This document shows positions 1-8,800 of a stretch of 64,000 bases of DNA, one piece after another. The translations under genes were made by a program, and so were the position numbers. Within the stretch, counting starts at the first letter, position 1. Each line of letters starts with the position of its first letter. The notes beneath the pieces are model-generated. The model had not been told where the DNA came from. It made no database searches and worked only from the letters and a program-made list of their open reading frames with translations. Origin of the DNA: Paenibacillus aceti (GTDB lineage: Bacteria > Bacillota > Bacilli > Paenibacillales > Paenibacillaceae); the NCBI RefSeq assembly GCF_003614185.1, contig NZ_KZ987724.1, positions 4,997,878-5,061,877 of the forward strand, read 5' to 3'.

Positions 1-1
1 T

Positions 2-418
2 ATTTCGAGTAAAAGTGTTTTGACGAGATGGATTTCCAAGTATACTAGTGGGGAAGAAATGAAACCTACTCGTAAAGGAAAAGGACTATCTCATATGAAT
101 AAAGGACGTAAAACCACTCTCCAAGAACGTATTGAAATTGCTCAATATACGATCGCTAATGATTTCGATTATCAGAAGTCGATTGAGAAATACAAAGTTT
201 CTTATCAACAGGTGTATGCATGGGTTCGTAAATATCAATCTGGCGGTGAGGATGCGCTTCATGATCATCGGGGACGTAATAAGCCTGTAGAAGAGCTAAA
301 TGATCATGAACGGCTCAAGCTTCGGATCAAAGAACTAGAGGCGCGAAATGAGTACCTGGAAATGGAGAACGCCCTTGCAAAAAAGTTGGCAGAGATCCGG
401 CGACGAAATACACGTTAA
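2..418 (+). CDS. IS3-family transposase OrfA, N-terminus beyond window edge
   Basis: DNA-binding subunit of an IS3-type transposase. The frame is open to the first bases of the window, so a TTG at position 20 is probably not the true start; the first visible residues look like the end of a first helix-turn-helix unit, followed by a second unit (ERIEIAQYTIAN through YAWVRKYQSGG) and a charged leucine-rich coiled coil at the C-terminus that normally drives multimerisation. A slippery heptamer near the 3' end (379-385) allows a -1 shift into orfB, producing the OrfAB fusion that is the active transposase in this family. Unshifted product ends at 418. Confidence 0.85.
   Translation: MSSKSVLTRWISKYTSGEEMKPTRKGKGLSHMNKGRKTTLQERIEIAQYTIANDFDYQKSIEKYKVSYQQVYAWVRKYQSGGEDALHDHRGRNKPVEELNDHERLKLRIKELEARNEYLEMENALAKKLAEIRRRNTR
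379..385 (+). other. Programmed -1 frameshift site (A AAA AAG) between orfA and orfB
   Basis: The heptamer AAAAAAG is in register with orfA codons AAA (380-382) and AAG (383-385). The -1 frame has no stop between 385 and the orfB body at 439, so a slip gives one continuous OrfAB protein. This is the classic IS3/IS150 signal; no downstream stimulatory structure was worked out. Confidence 0.8.
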
Positions 419-438
419 CCTTAGTTCGACATGTAGAC

Positions 439-1293
439 TTGTATCAAGCCATCCAAGAACTGCACTCGGAGAAAGGCTACGCCATCACAAAGCTGTGTAA
501 GCTAGCTGGAGTCGCTAGGTCTGCCTATTATAAATGGCTGAAATGGAAGCCATCCACCAGAGAACTTGAAATGATTTCACTCGCTAAGGAAGTAAAGCTG
601 CGCTATGACAAGAGAAAAGGAGCACTCGGATACCGTCAAATCCGCACCCAATTAAACCGAAAACTCAAGAAAAATTACAACAAAAAGCGTTACTATCGAA
701 TCATGTGTGCTCTTGGATTGAAAGCAGTCATTCGCAGGAAACGACCCAACTATGTGAAAGCTTCAGAAATTCATGTAGCGGAAAATGTAATGAACCGTGA
801 ATTTCAAGCAGATGCTCCTAATATGAAGTGGTGTACCGACGTTACAGAATTGAAGTACGGGAACGGTCGTAAAGCCTATCTGAGTGCTATTCTCGATGTA
901 TACGATAACTCTATCGTCTCATGGGTGTTAAGCCCCTCCAACAACAATAAACTCGTCATGGATACGGTGAAGAAAGCCTACTGTAAGAATTCGGGGGTCA
1001 CTCCACTTCTTCATAGCGATAGAGGCTTCCAATATACCTCACATGAGTATAATTGGCTCCATATAAAATACGGATTTATGAAAAGCATGTCTCGTGTAAG
1101 CCGATGCTTGGACAACCAACCTATTGAACGATTCTGGGGCACTTACAAATCAGAAAGCTATTATCTTACAAAGCACGTTACCTATGAAGACGTCCTCAAA
1201 GACGTTAAGGAATATATTCATTATTACAACAACTATCGCTATACAGAGTGTTTGGATGGCTTGTCACCTAACGAATACCGACGTGCTGCATAA
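439..1293 (+). CDS. IS3-family transposase OrfB, DDE integrase core
   Basis: Catalytic part of the transposase. After an N-terminal HTH_21-like segment (residues about 20-110) the RNase-H-like core shows the acidic triad: D134 in WCTDVTELK, D194 in LHSDRGFQYT and E230 in QPIERFWGTYKSE, with 35 residues between the last two, as expected for D,D(35)E enzymes. The C-terminus ends in the usual YNNYRYTECLDGLSPNEYR. Annotated start is a TTG without a convincing ribosome site; the frame stays open upstream to the slippery site, so translation most likely comes from frameshifting out of orfA. No internal stop is visible, so the element looks potentially active. Confidence 0.93.
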   Translation: MYQAIQELHSEKGYAITKLCKLAGVARSAYYKWLKWKPSTRELEMISLAKEVKLRYDKRKGALGYRQIRTQLNRKLKKNYNKKRYYRIMCALGLKAVIRRKRPNYVKASEIHVAENVMNREFQADAPNMKWCTDVTELKYGNGRKAYLSAILDVYDNSIVSWVLSPSNNNKLVMDTVKKAYCKNSGVTPLLHSDRGFQYTSHEYNWLHIKYGFMKSMSRVSRCLDNQPIERFWGTYKSESYYLTKHVTYEDVLKDVKEYIHYYNNYRYTECLDGLSPNEYRRAA

Positions 1294-1302
1294 TGAACAA
1301 AA

Positions 1303-1327
1303 CTCAGCTCGGTTTAACCGAGCTGAG
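1303..1327 (+). terminator. Hairpin after orfB inside the IS
   Basis: Perfect stem CTCAGCTCGGT with its complement ACCGAGCTGAG around a 3-nt loop, 10 bp after the orfB stop. No immediate T-run follows, but T-rich sequence begins about 15 nt later. Confidence 0.5.
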
Positions 1328-1457
1328 GAATGCAAACTAACTATTTTGTTTTTTACACTGTCTACTTGACAGGGAGCACTTCAGACAAGGATGCGGTCTA
1401 TTTCGATTCGCTAAAACCTTTCATAGCCGACCGCTCTTTAAAGCGGTGAGTGTACAC

Positions 1458-1495
1458 GGAGTCGTGTTATCAGCACGGCTCCTCTTCTATTTTTA
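1458..1495 (+). terminator. Hairpin with T-rich tail between IS3 and next gene
   Basis: Stem GGAGTCGTG (1458-1466) with CACGGCTCC (1474-1482), followed by TCTTCTATTTTTA. A plausible rho-independent terminator that insulates the downstream lipoprotein gene from the IS. The rest of 1379-1583 shows no gene. Confidence 0.5.
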
Positions 1496-1583
1496 TCATA
1501 GCATAGGTAAAATCATACCTCAATGTCTTAAATTCAGAATATGTAAGTTAGACAAATAAACAATACCAAAGGAGGGGACATTT

Positions 1584-1934
1584 GTGAAATTGGGTAAAAT
1601 GTCGTTAGTCTTAATTTGCATAGTCGTAGTAATTTCTGTTCTAACTGCTTGTGGAGCTGATGATATCAAGCACAAAGAAAGTGATAATTGGCGAGTTTCT
1701 TTTCAGCGGAGTACAGGCGCCTGCACTATCGTTTATTTGGGTGAAGAAAACCTTATTGAAAATTTTAGATATGAAGTCATTGGTAATAACATATCTCAAG
1801 AAGGCAAAGCACTAAAAGAACATACCCCTCCATTTAAGATATCTGGAACTGTAACCGATTCGGAGAAGTCTAATGATCCAATAGAATTTAAAATCTTTTG
1901 GAATAATCAAAGTGAAAATGTAGTATTTGAATGA
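1584..1934 (+). CDS. Small predicted lipoprotein, unknown function
   Basis: A 116-residue protein with an N-terminal lipoprotein signal: basic MKLGK, hydrophobic stretch, then the lipobox LTAC with the lipidated cysteine near residue 23. The GTG start is supported by a strong AGGAGGGG site 7 nt upstream. The mature part is short, mildly charged and rich in beta-type patterns (residues 35-116: WRVSFQRSTG, FRYEVIGNN, FKISGTVTDS, IEFKIFWNN), suggesting a small immunoglobulin-like or beta-sandwich domain on the outer face of the membrane. I do not recognise the family. It lies alone between the IS3 copy and a long gene-poor stretch. Confidence 0.75.
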   Translation: MKLGKMSLVLICIVVVISVLTACGADDIKHKESDNWRVSFQRSTGACTIVYLGEENLIENFRYEVIGNNISQEGKALKEHTPPFKISGTVTDSEKSNDPIEFKIFWNNQSENVVFE

Positions 1935-2347
1935 ACAAGTTTGAAATTGAATAGTCGATTTGGCAATAGACATATATTTTTGAATACCTTAGGAGCCTTT
2001 GCTCTGTTAACGCTGTTCAGTGTGATCATATTGTTCAGTTATTGTTTCCAACTGTTGGTTTAGTTTTACTTGGACGATCCATACCGCAATTATTTCAACT
2101 TATTTGAAATAAAAATGATCAATAGCAACATACTATCAGGTCTCGCTATTGATAAGTCTTATTTTTTCATTGTACAAAGGATATTCGAATGTTCATGATA
2201 TATTGTTTGAATTGTGTCTAAAAAGTTATATTAGGAACGTTGGTAGGTTGATAGAAAATTGGCCTCGGTCCTGAACTCTATCGAGGCTATTCGCATTCGT
2301 AGAGGTAGCGTTATTTTATGCCGAATTCCACTAAATATATCAATTAT
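1935..2347. other. Gene-poor AT-rich stretch with two weak hairpins
   Basis: No credible coding frame. Two stem-loops were noticed: ATCAATAGC (2118-2126) with GCTATTGAT (2145-2153) followed by AAGTCTTATTTTTTC, a likely terminator for the lipoprotein gene, and GGCCTCGGT...ATCGAGGCT around 2261-2289. Confidence 0.4.
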
Positions 2348-2376
2348 TTTACATTATTTAGGTAGTTATGTATAAT
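2348..2376 (+). promoter_or_regulatory. Sigma-A-type promoter of the exported PPC-like protein
   Basis: TTTACA (2348-2353), 17-bp spacer, perfect TATAAT (2371-2376). Because transcription would start near 2383, the longer reading frame beginning at 2368 cannot be the real gene start. Confidence 0.7.
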
Positions 2377-2421
2377 AGAGTCGAATCGGCCGGTTCGACT
2401 AAAATGGAGAGGTGGAAGAAA

Positions 2422-2871
2422 ATGAAATCTAAAAGGATATTTTCAGTTGTTTTTGCATTTGTTTTGATGTTCACACTCTCGCAAAGTGCTTTCGCAATTA
2501 GGGGTGAAAATGATACGAGGGAAACAGCTATGTGGGCAGACAACGGTTTTGCGTACAGCTCTTACACGGATCACCCCGATGATGAAGACTGGTTTAAAAT
2601 ATACAACAATGAAAGTTCCAGTAGATTTGTGTTCTTAACACTCGAAAACGACAGGTATATAAACTATGATATCATGGCCTACTACACAAGATCTGACGGA
2701 ACTCCTGCCACCATAGAAGCGGGCGATCAAGGCCAGGGGCAAACAGATTTTTGTGGTTTCTGGATTCAGCCTGGAACAACTGCATATATCAAGGTAAAGG
2801 GACATAACGGAAGCTTTGGCTGGCCGGGATTAGAGACTACTTACAGACTGTTTATTAATTTTCAAAATTGA
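2422..2871 (+). CDS. Exported protein with a pre-peptidase C-terminal (PPC)-like domain
   Basis: A 149-residue protein from the chosen ATG at 2422, which has a GGAGAGGTGG site 7 nt upstream and lies downstream of a clear promoter. Signal peptide: MKSKR, hydrophobic core, cleavage expected after SAFA. The mature part has the order of motifs seen in PPC-type beta-sandwich domains: a DTRETA...G lead, a DHPDDEDWFKI strand, a YDIMAYY strand, an IQPGTTAYIKV strand and a closing YRLFINF strand. Such domains usually sit at the C-terminus of secreted proteases; here it stands alone, so it may act as a free-standing adhesion or inhibitor module. The function is inference; fold assignment is moderately sure. 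Confidence 0.75.
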   Translation: MKSKRIFSVVFAFVLMFTLSQSAFAIRGENDTRETAMWADNGFAYSSYTDHPDDEDWFKIYNNESSSRFVFLTLENDRYINYDIMAYYTRSDGTPATIEAGDQGQGQTDFCGFWIQPGTTAYIKVKGHNGSFGWPGLETTYRLFINFQN

Positions 2872-2888
2872 TACATCTATAAATATGA

Positions 2889-2914
2889 GCACCCTCTATT
2901 TGGGTGCTTTTTCT
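2889..2914 (+). terminator. Rho-independent terminator after the PPC-like gene
   Basis: GCACCC (2889-2894) pairs with GGGTGC (2902-2907) and is followed by TTTTTCTT. Confidence 0.8.
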
Positions 2915-2915
2915 T

Positions 2916-3020
2916 ATGCTTTCCGATCAAGCCCGAGGGCTAACAGCTGGTGAACGCTCTGTATTTTACATGGAACTGGCTTGGGGTTGGCGAGGGAATT
3001 ATAGCGCTACTAATACGTAA
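2916..3020 (+). pseudogene. Possible gene remnant, C-terminal fragment of an unknown protein
   Basis: A 34-codon frame reading MLSDQARGLTAGERSVFYM then ELAWGWRGNYSATNT has protein-like composition but no ribosome site and begins inside the T-tract of the preceding terminator. It looks like the tail of a former gene left upstream of the IS110 insertion. I do not recognise it; it could be chance. Confidence 0.25.
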
Positions 3021-3108
3021 ATGAATAATATATTTAGTGCCGGATACAATATTTTCATCTTAAAAGGAGCCATTCCTGTAATGAATTAATTTGAGGTTTG
3101 AATAAAAA

Positions 3109-3175
3109 GAGCGTCTCCTGTATGCTGGGTTCCGAATGGTCGACATTCATTCCCTAAGTTAGAAGGAGGACGCTC
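3109..3175 (+). promoter_or_regulatory. Leader hairpin that buries the transposase ribosome site
   Basis: GAGCGTC (3109-3115) pairs perfectly with GACGCTC (3169-3175), and TCCT (3116-3119) with AGGA (3164-3167) across one bulged base. The Shine-Dalgarno AAGGAGG (3163-3169) is wholly inside this stem. A smaller hairpin GAATG/CATTC (3134-3148) lies in the loop. This predicts that translation of the transposase is held low. Confidence 0.6.
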
Positions 3176-3178
3176 AAT

Positions 3179-4474
3179 ATGAAGTATAAACAATCTAAGA
3201 AACAGAATCAACGTATTGAACAAATTACCGAAAATACACTGGTTATCGGTGCAGACATCGCCAAAGAAACCCATGTAGCACGCGGGATCGATTTTCGTGG
3301 GATCGAATTGGGAAAAGATTGTGTATTTAAAAACGACCGTTCAGGTTTGTTAAAACTAGTATCGTGGATGAAGGAACTTCAACGGCAACATGCCAAGACT
3401 GACGTCATCTTCGGCATCGAACCAACCGGACACTACTGGTTTACCCTGGCTGAGTTTCTACAGCATGAGGGCATTAAACTAGTTATCGTAAACCCTCATC
3501 ATGTTAGCAAGAGTAAAGAACTTGAAGACAATTCACCAACGAAAAACGACTACAAGGATGCCAAGGTTATTGCAGATCTCGTTCGTAACGGCCATTATTC
3601 GGAGCCCCGGCTTCCAAAGAGCGTTTATGCGGATTTACGCATCCTCATGAATCATCGAGAAAAGGTTATGTTAAACCTGGGTCAAGTCCAAAGACGGATT
3701 CAAAATTGGCTCGACCGGTTCTTTCCTGAATATCAAAACGTGTTTGCTGACTGGGAAGGAAAAGCCTCTCTCATCACGCTTGCAGAATTTCCTACCCCGC
3801 AAGAAATTGTAACACTTGGAGCTTTCACAGTTTTGAAACGGTGGAAACAAGAGGTTAAACGGGCGGTTGGCATGAAGCGAGCAGAGAAACTGGTTCAAGC
3901 AGCTCAGGACTCTATCGGCCTCACAGAGGGTTTAATGGCAGCCAAGATTGAATTGAAGAACTTGCTGGAGCAGCATACTTTGTTTACTCGGCAGATAGAC
4001 GACATCATGAGACAGGTGGTAGAACTGCTTGAACAGATCCCTGGTTCGGAAGAAATGCTAACGGTTCCTGGGGTTGGAGTCGTAACATTGGCTGGATTTC
4101 TGGCCGAGGTAGGCGATCTCAAAGGATATAATCATAGTCAGCAGATTATACGGCTTGCGGGCTTTAATCTAAGGGAGAACAGTTCTGGGAAGAAGAAAGG
4201 GAAGTCCACGATTACCAAACGGGGACGGTCTCGACTTCGAGCTTTACTGTTCCGTGCGATGATGCCCATGGTGGCAAAAAATACAGAATTTAAAGCGCTG
4301 CATCACTATTACACGAAACGAGCCCAGAACCCGCTAAAGAAGAAACAATCTATTGTAGCCTTATGTGGAAAACTCATTCGAGTATTGCATACGTTGGGAA
4401 CAAAACAGATACGCTACAATGCAAATGACGTATTGGGACCGGTACGCCAGTCTCAGCTACAGATGGTTGCTTAA
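3179..4474 (+). CDS. IS110-family transposase (DEDD, RuvC-like)
   Basis: A 431-residue RNA-guided-type recombinase of the IS110 family. N-terminal RuvC-like domain carries the acidic set: D26 in GADIAKETH, E81 in FGIEPTGHYW, and D124/D127 in KNDYKDAKV. A coiled segment (about 200-280) leads to the C-terminal Transposase_20 domain with the helix-hairpin-helix-like TVPGVGVVTLAGFLAEVGD (near 294-312) and the conserved serine region NSSGKKKGKS (near 335-344), which holds the catalytic serine in characterised members. ATG start with AAGGAGG 9 nt upstream. Full length and free of stops, so probably functional. It catalyses excision and insertion using a non-coding RNA made from one element end. Confidence 0.93.
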   Translation: MKYKQSKKQNQRIEQITENTLVIGADIAKETHVARGIDFRGIELGKDCVFKNDRSGLLKLVSWMKELQRQHAKTDVIFGIEPTGHYWFTLAEFLQHEGIKLVIVNPHHVSKSKELEDNSPTKNDYKDAKVIADLVRNGHYSEPRLPKSVYADLRILMNHREKVMLNLGQVQRRIQNWLDRFFPEYQNVFADWEGKASLITLAEFPTPQEIVTLGAFTVLKRWKQEVKRAVGMKRAEKLVQAAQDSIGLTEGLMAAKIELKNLLEQHTLFTRQIDDIMRQVVELLEQIPGSEEMLTVPGVGVVTLAGFLAEVGDLKGYNHSQQIIRLAGFNLRENSSGKKKGKSTITKRGRSRLRALLFRAMMPMVAKNTEFKALHHYYTKRAQNPLKKKQSIVALCGKLIRVLHTLGTKQIRYNANDVLGPVRQSQLQMVA

Positions 4475-4499
4475 TTCAAACATTAACGATTCATCTTGC

Positions 4500-4780
4500 T
4501 TCACAGTGCTTAGACTTCAAACGCGACAAACAGAAGCACGGAGTAGCCGCAGATTTTTCATCATAAGGGCAACGACCCAGTAAAGGAGCAAGAAGCGGCA
4601 TCCACCCCTTGAGAGGTAGAACGAAGGAATGTGAGGGCATAGACCCAGTGTGACATGGGAGGGTAAACCGTCGAGGGAATTGTGGATATCCAAGGTGCGA
4701 TCATAGGTACCATCCACAGATTGGAAAATGTGTTCCAGGCTTTATTCCCGTCACCGGTTCCTCGAGAAAAATATGTCATA
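4500..4780 (+). ncRNA. Candidate guide (bridge/seek) RNA region of the IS110 element
   Basis: About 280 bp without a convincing gene downstream of the transposase, with several stem-loops: TGTGGAT (4681-4687) with ATCCACA (4712-4718) enclosing a 24-nt open loop, and CCCA/TGGG (about 4650-4664). IS110-type elements encode their guide RNA in a non-coding end, and in the IS1111 branch this is the end downstream of the gene. Assignment is by position and foldability only. Confidence 0.45.
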
Positions 4781-4880
4781 ACAGCATGATATCCCCATCT
4801 CTTGAGAACATCGTGTTTGAGATTCTAAGAAAACGTGAGCAAATGAAAGAAAACATTAATTTATAGTGGGAGTGATGAGT

Positions 4881-5398
4881 ATGTTGCATTCGGTTTTCTT
4901 GGCAATAGCATTTCAGTTTGCAGATACCATGGGATTCTCTGGGATTCTCGGTACAGGACAATACAGCAATTAAAAAGCTTGGACAAGGAACGAGCTTCGT
5001 TATATATACACCAACGGTATTTGGAACTGCTACAAATTATGAAATAAAAGTACCTGATCGTGCGACTATTAAAACAGACGAGATTCTTATTAACTATTTT
5101 GATGACCATGATGCATATGTGTTTGGAGCGAGACAATTAAAAAATAATTCGATTATCGAAAAAGAAATAGTACATTTGGATTAAATACAGGAACCCAACA
5201 GTCGAAGAAAATTACTCAGAAGGTTGAAATAAAGTCTCAAGGAGAAAAAGTATCTCTTAACGGAAAAAGTGGTTGGTATATACCCTATGTAGGAGAGCGG
5301 CCTACAGGTGGAATGCTGAAATGGATTGAGGGAGATACATGGAGTTAGATACTTCCAAATTATCCAAAGCTTCATTAATCAAGATTGCTGAATCAATG
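4881..5398 (+). pseudogene. Decayed DUF4367-domain protein gene
   Basis: Three adjoining frames together read as one DUF4367-type C-terminal domain: residues from about 4918 to 5180 (QDNTAIKKLGQGTSF through NNSIIEKEIVH), continuing in another frame from 5175 (FGLNTGTQQSKKITQK, then NGKSGWYIPYVGERP and LKWIEGDTW, stop at 5348), then a third frame from 5339 (ELDTSKLSKASLIKIAESM), the family's usual end. At least two frameshifts break it, and an upstream start at 4881 runs into a stop after 30 codons. DUF4367 domains are usually extracytoplasmic parts of anti-sigma or sporulation-related lipoproteins. Its 3' end runs directly into repeat copy A. Confidence 0.65.
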
Positions 5399-5399
5399 G

Positions 5400-5830
5400 T
5401 GGAAAAACATCATGTTTTTCGTCTAACCTTTTTTGTGGGCAAAGCCACAATCCCAGACGTAGTATTTATTCGCGCCGGCTTCGATCTTTGTACCATCTAT
5501 TAAGCTTGCGTGGCGCAAGAGACAAACACGGTCGGTCAGGACTCTCCACTGATCTAGCGGTCAAAAATGTCCGTTAGAGCATGAAAACAACCACTACGCT
5601 CCTCTAACGGACACTTTTGACCCTTAGAAGCGAAAAATTCCATTTTTCGCGACAATTTCCTTTGTAACGGACATTTATGTCCGTTACAAAGGCGGGGTGA
5701 CACAGAATCAACGCTAACGGACATAAATGTCCGTGTACGAGTGACCCGGCCAGAACAGGGGGATGCACGCATTTTGGGGTACGCAAAAGAGGCGTCTTCA
5801 AGTCGGAAGATCGACTTTTAACACAGCCCC
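5400..5830. repeat. Hairpin-rich dispersed element, copy A (one end missing)
   Basis: About 430 bp matching copies at 36111-36604 (opposite orientation) and 58306-58743. It lacks the outer 45 bp at its left end, where it abuts the DUF4367 pseudogene, and its right terminal repeat is degraded (ACACAGCCCC instead of GAGACAGCCCC). Contains the central 34-nt palindrome at 5659-5692. The right end lies 17 bp from the stop codon of the M16C gene, and its terminal hairpin can terminate that transcript. Confidence 0.85.
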
Positions 5831-5847
5831 CTGTCTTAACATTAGAA

Positions 5848-8800
5848 CTACCTCATGCTATTCAAATCAATGATGCTCTCAAACTTGATGCCTGAATTAT
5901 CGATCATCGTTTGATTGGACTGAATGAAGATCTTTTTCTCTGAGGTCAATTGTTCAAGAGCTGGAGCATAAGACTTCAAATCGTCCAAGGTTGTTGAGAG
6001 GATTTCTTGGCGTTCACGCTTTAGGTCAGCTTTAGAGTACTGCTTATAATACATACTTGCGCCGATTCCTTGTACACCGCCATTTTCTGTACTTGTGTTT
6101 AAATCAAAATCATTCACGGTGGTGATGATGATGTTTTCTAGCTCTAGCTCAGTTAGCTTCGATTCACGCAGAAATTTGCCAAGCCCGTTGAAAACCTGGA
6201 GAGTTGCTGGGATATCCGGAGTTCGAGCAGCATTGAGCAGTACACTATTGTCTTCATTGATTTGCATACTTCCGGCATAAGCGCCTGCATCACGCATCAT
6301 TGGCATCAAATAATAGGTTTCCAAATATTTGGCCAGAACTCTCAACTTACCGGAGTAAGCGATACTGGAATCAGCGAGATTGCCCACCTGCATAACGGTG
6401 GCTACGTTCTCCGAGCGGCTTTGGTCGACAATAGCTAAAGAGTTTGGAACCGCAGGCAACTGAATGGTTGGCTTAGGATATACTTTACTGTTCAACTTAG
6501 CTAGTACCGGCTGCATGGATTCTCTAGCTTGCTTGTAGAAAGAACTACTACCACTTACATCGATGACTAGACCGTTGCGATTGAATACCTTGTCTCGTAT
6601 AGCGGAGATTTTCTCCAAAGCTGCTTTTTGCTTATCTTTACTTGAGTTAACTTCTCGCAGATAGTGTAAATAAGACAAGGAGCCTGAGCCAATAGGGCCG
6701 GAGGCTAAGGTGTTATACCGATTAGCTGCTGATTGACTAGCTATGGCGTAATCGTAAATGAAAGCTTCATCTACCACATTGTAATGTACATTTTGCTCAA
6801 TTCCCTTCAGATAATCCTCCAACTTACCAGAATTGAGAAAGCTTGAATCGTTTACGACCGTATCTAATTGCTCCAAAAGATCTTCAAGTTCAGTTTCTTT
6901 GCCATGAATGATGACATTTAGCGTAGGATGATATTCCGCGTTATTATTATATTTGCCATAGGTAGTGGAGAAGAAGCTAATTCCTTTAATGTTTCGTTGC
7001 TGTAGAACCTGATTATAGATATCGACCAGCAATTTAGCTTCAACCGCCTGTGAAGTCTCTAGGACGGATTGGTCAAATCCTAAGAGAATCGAAAATTCCC
7101 CTTTCATGTCAAAGTTAGTATGTGTATAAACCATTTGATCGATTGTCTCTTTTGTAGCGTCGAAGTTGAGGGAAGACTGTTTGAAATCCTCAAGTTTAAG
7201 TCTAGGGGTGGCTTGTAAGACTTCGGCAGATTCAGGCGTCGTCAACCATTTCTCAAACGCCTCGGATTGCTGCTGAATGGCCGCCAGCTCAGCTTTGCTG
7301 TATTGTTTCTCAGGAGCCTTTTTCTTGGCAGAAGGTTTGTTCTGGCTGTTGTCTCCCGCTATGACCGTACTTTTGTACGGGTTATCAAGGAAATAGCGTT
7401 TGACGATACTTTGCAGATAACTCTGCCCCTCTGGTTTCTTAAATTCGTTATAGTAGGCAGCTTTGTCCAGATAGAGAAGTGGATTATCGGCGTATGTAAA
7501 GCCATCCATTACGTTGGTGATATTACTTAAATCACTGCTATAACTTGAGTATTCATTACTTTGGTCCATCTGGGAAATGAGCTCTTCACGGTTAAAGCCG
7601 TTCCCCGCGAAGCCTCTCAGTGTCTGCATATAATCCGTGATGACTTTCTCCTTCTCAGCAGTCGCTATATCTGGAAAAAGGATTCCTTGTGTAAGTATTC
7701 CTCTTTCATTCCCAATGACGGTCAGCAGACTTGGATAGACTTTCGATACTTTCTCACTCGTTAGACTTGAGATTATGTCCATGGCTGCGACTGCCTTTGG
7801 ATCTTTCATAGAAGGGCCAGAAAATAGCAGACCAACGCCGTATGAATCTGGTTTGTTTTCTCCTGGTAGGGCGGTATAGATTGTTCCTGATGGGATATTA
7901 GGCATGTCGTCAAAGCTGATATCTTCATTAGGCTCAGGCTTGTATTTCGATAGATAAGAATCGAGGGTGCCAAGTGTCCAGTTCAGGTCCTGATTGCCTG
8001 AGAGATAGATTAGCGCATTAGAAGGTTTGTAGAATTGGCGATAGACCTTAAGCACATCTTCATAAGTGAGCTGCTCTAATCCTTCTAACGTGCCGCCACT
8101 CGTAAAACTGAGGGAGGTTCTGCCATAAAGACTGTTATAAAGTTGTTCCATCAGGAATTGACTGGCCTCCCCACCTTTATTCATTCTTCCCTTTATCTCG
8201 TTGTACACGATCCCGTTATATTGAACTTGTCCATTTTTAATTTCTTGGCGTACGCCTTGCTGCAGGAAAATGTTCTTTTCATGTAAAAGCATAGGTTTCA
8301 GTAACGCGTTGATGTATACATCTGCTAGATTCTGAAAATCCCTCTTATTTCTAGTCGTAAAAGGGTACATTGTATAATCATCTGACGTCATAGCATTCAA
8401 CAAGCTGGCCACGGAATTGCCTTTAAGAGAAATTTGAATATTACGCGAGGGGTACTTCTCTGAGCCGCACAGAAGCGCATGCTCCAGTACATGGTTTGCT
8501 CCCTTATCATCTTCAGGCGGTGTCTTGAATCCAATAGAAAAGGACATATCCTCGCTATTATTATCAAAATAGAATACCTGTGCACCTGAACTATGCCTTA
8601 ATAAATACGCGGTTTGTTGTTCATTTAACTGCTGTTTCTTAACAAAAGTAAATCCATATTTGGCTATATCAATTCCTGCAATGTTATGGTCAAAGGTTGG
8701 ACTTAATGGAGTTACTGTCTCAACAACAGCACCAGGTGATCCTTCATTAGATACGGCTGCCAAAACAGAGCTTGAAGCTGACAAGGTTAGGCTGGCTGAT

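Larger units (their letters stand above)
1..1378 (+). mobile_element. IS3-family (IS150-like) insertion sequence, left end outside the window
   Basis: Two overlapping-frame genes typical of IS3 elements (orfA with helix-turn-helix, orfB with a DDE integrase core) are joined by an A6G slippery site. The right end is inferred from the segment 1350-1378, which finishes in GACAGGGAGCA; read outward-in this starts TGCTCCCTGTC, the TG...CA terminal style of the family. The left inverted repeat lies outside the window, so neither the exact end nor a target duplication can be confirmed. Confidence 0.85.
3100..4790 (+). mobile_element. IS110-family element (ends not resolved)
   Basis: A single DEDD transposase gene flanked by structured non-coding DNA on both sides (about 80 bp upstream, about 300 bp downstream) with no obvious long terminal inverted repeats, as expected for IS110-type elements. 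Boundaries given are approximate: they enclose the leader hairpin and the structured downstream segment. An unrelated decayed DUF4367 gene begins about 100 bp further on. Confidence 0.7.

Noticed and set aside
1366-1400. Outward promoter from the IS3 right end (TTGACA in the terminal repeat)
   Set aside because: No acceptable -10 box at 16-18 bp spacing in the flanking DNA.
5554-5801. Two minus-strand frames in copy A
   Set aside because: Composition follows the palindromes; the same frames are interrupted in copy B and copy C, so the element is judged non-coding.
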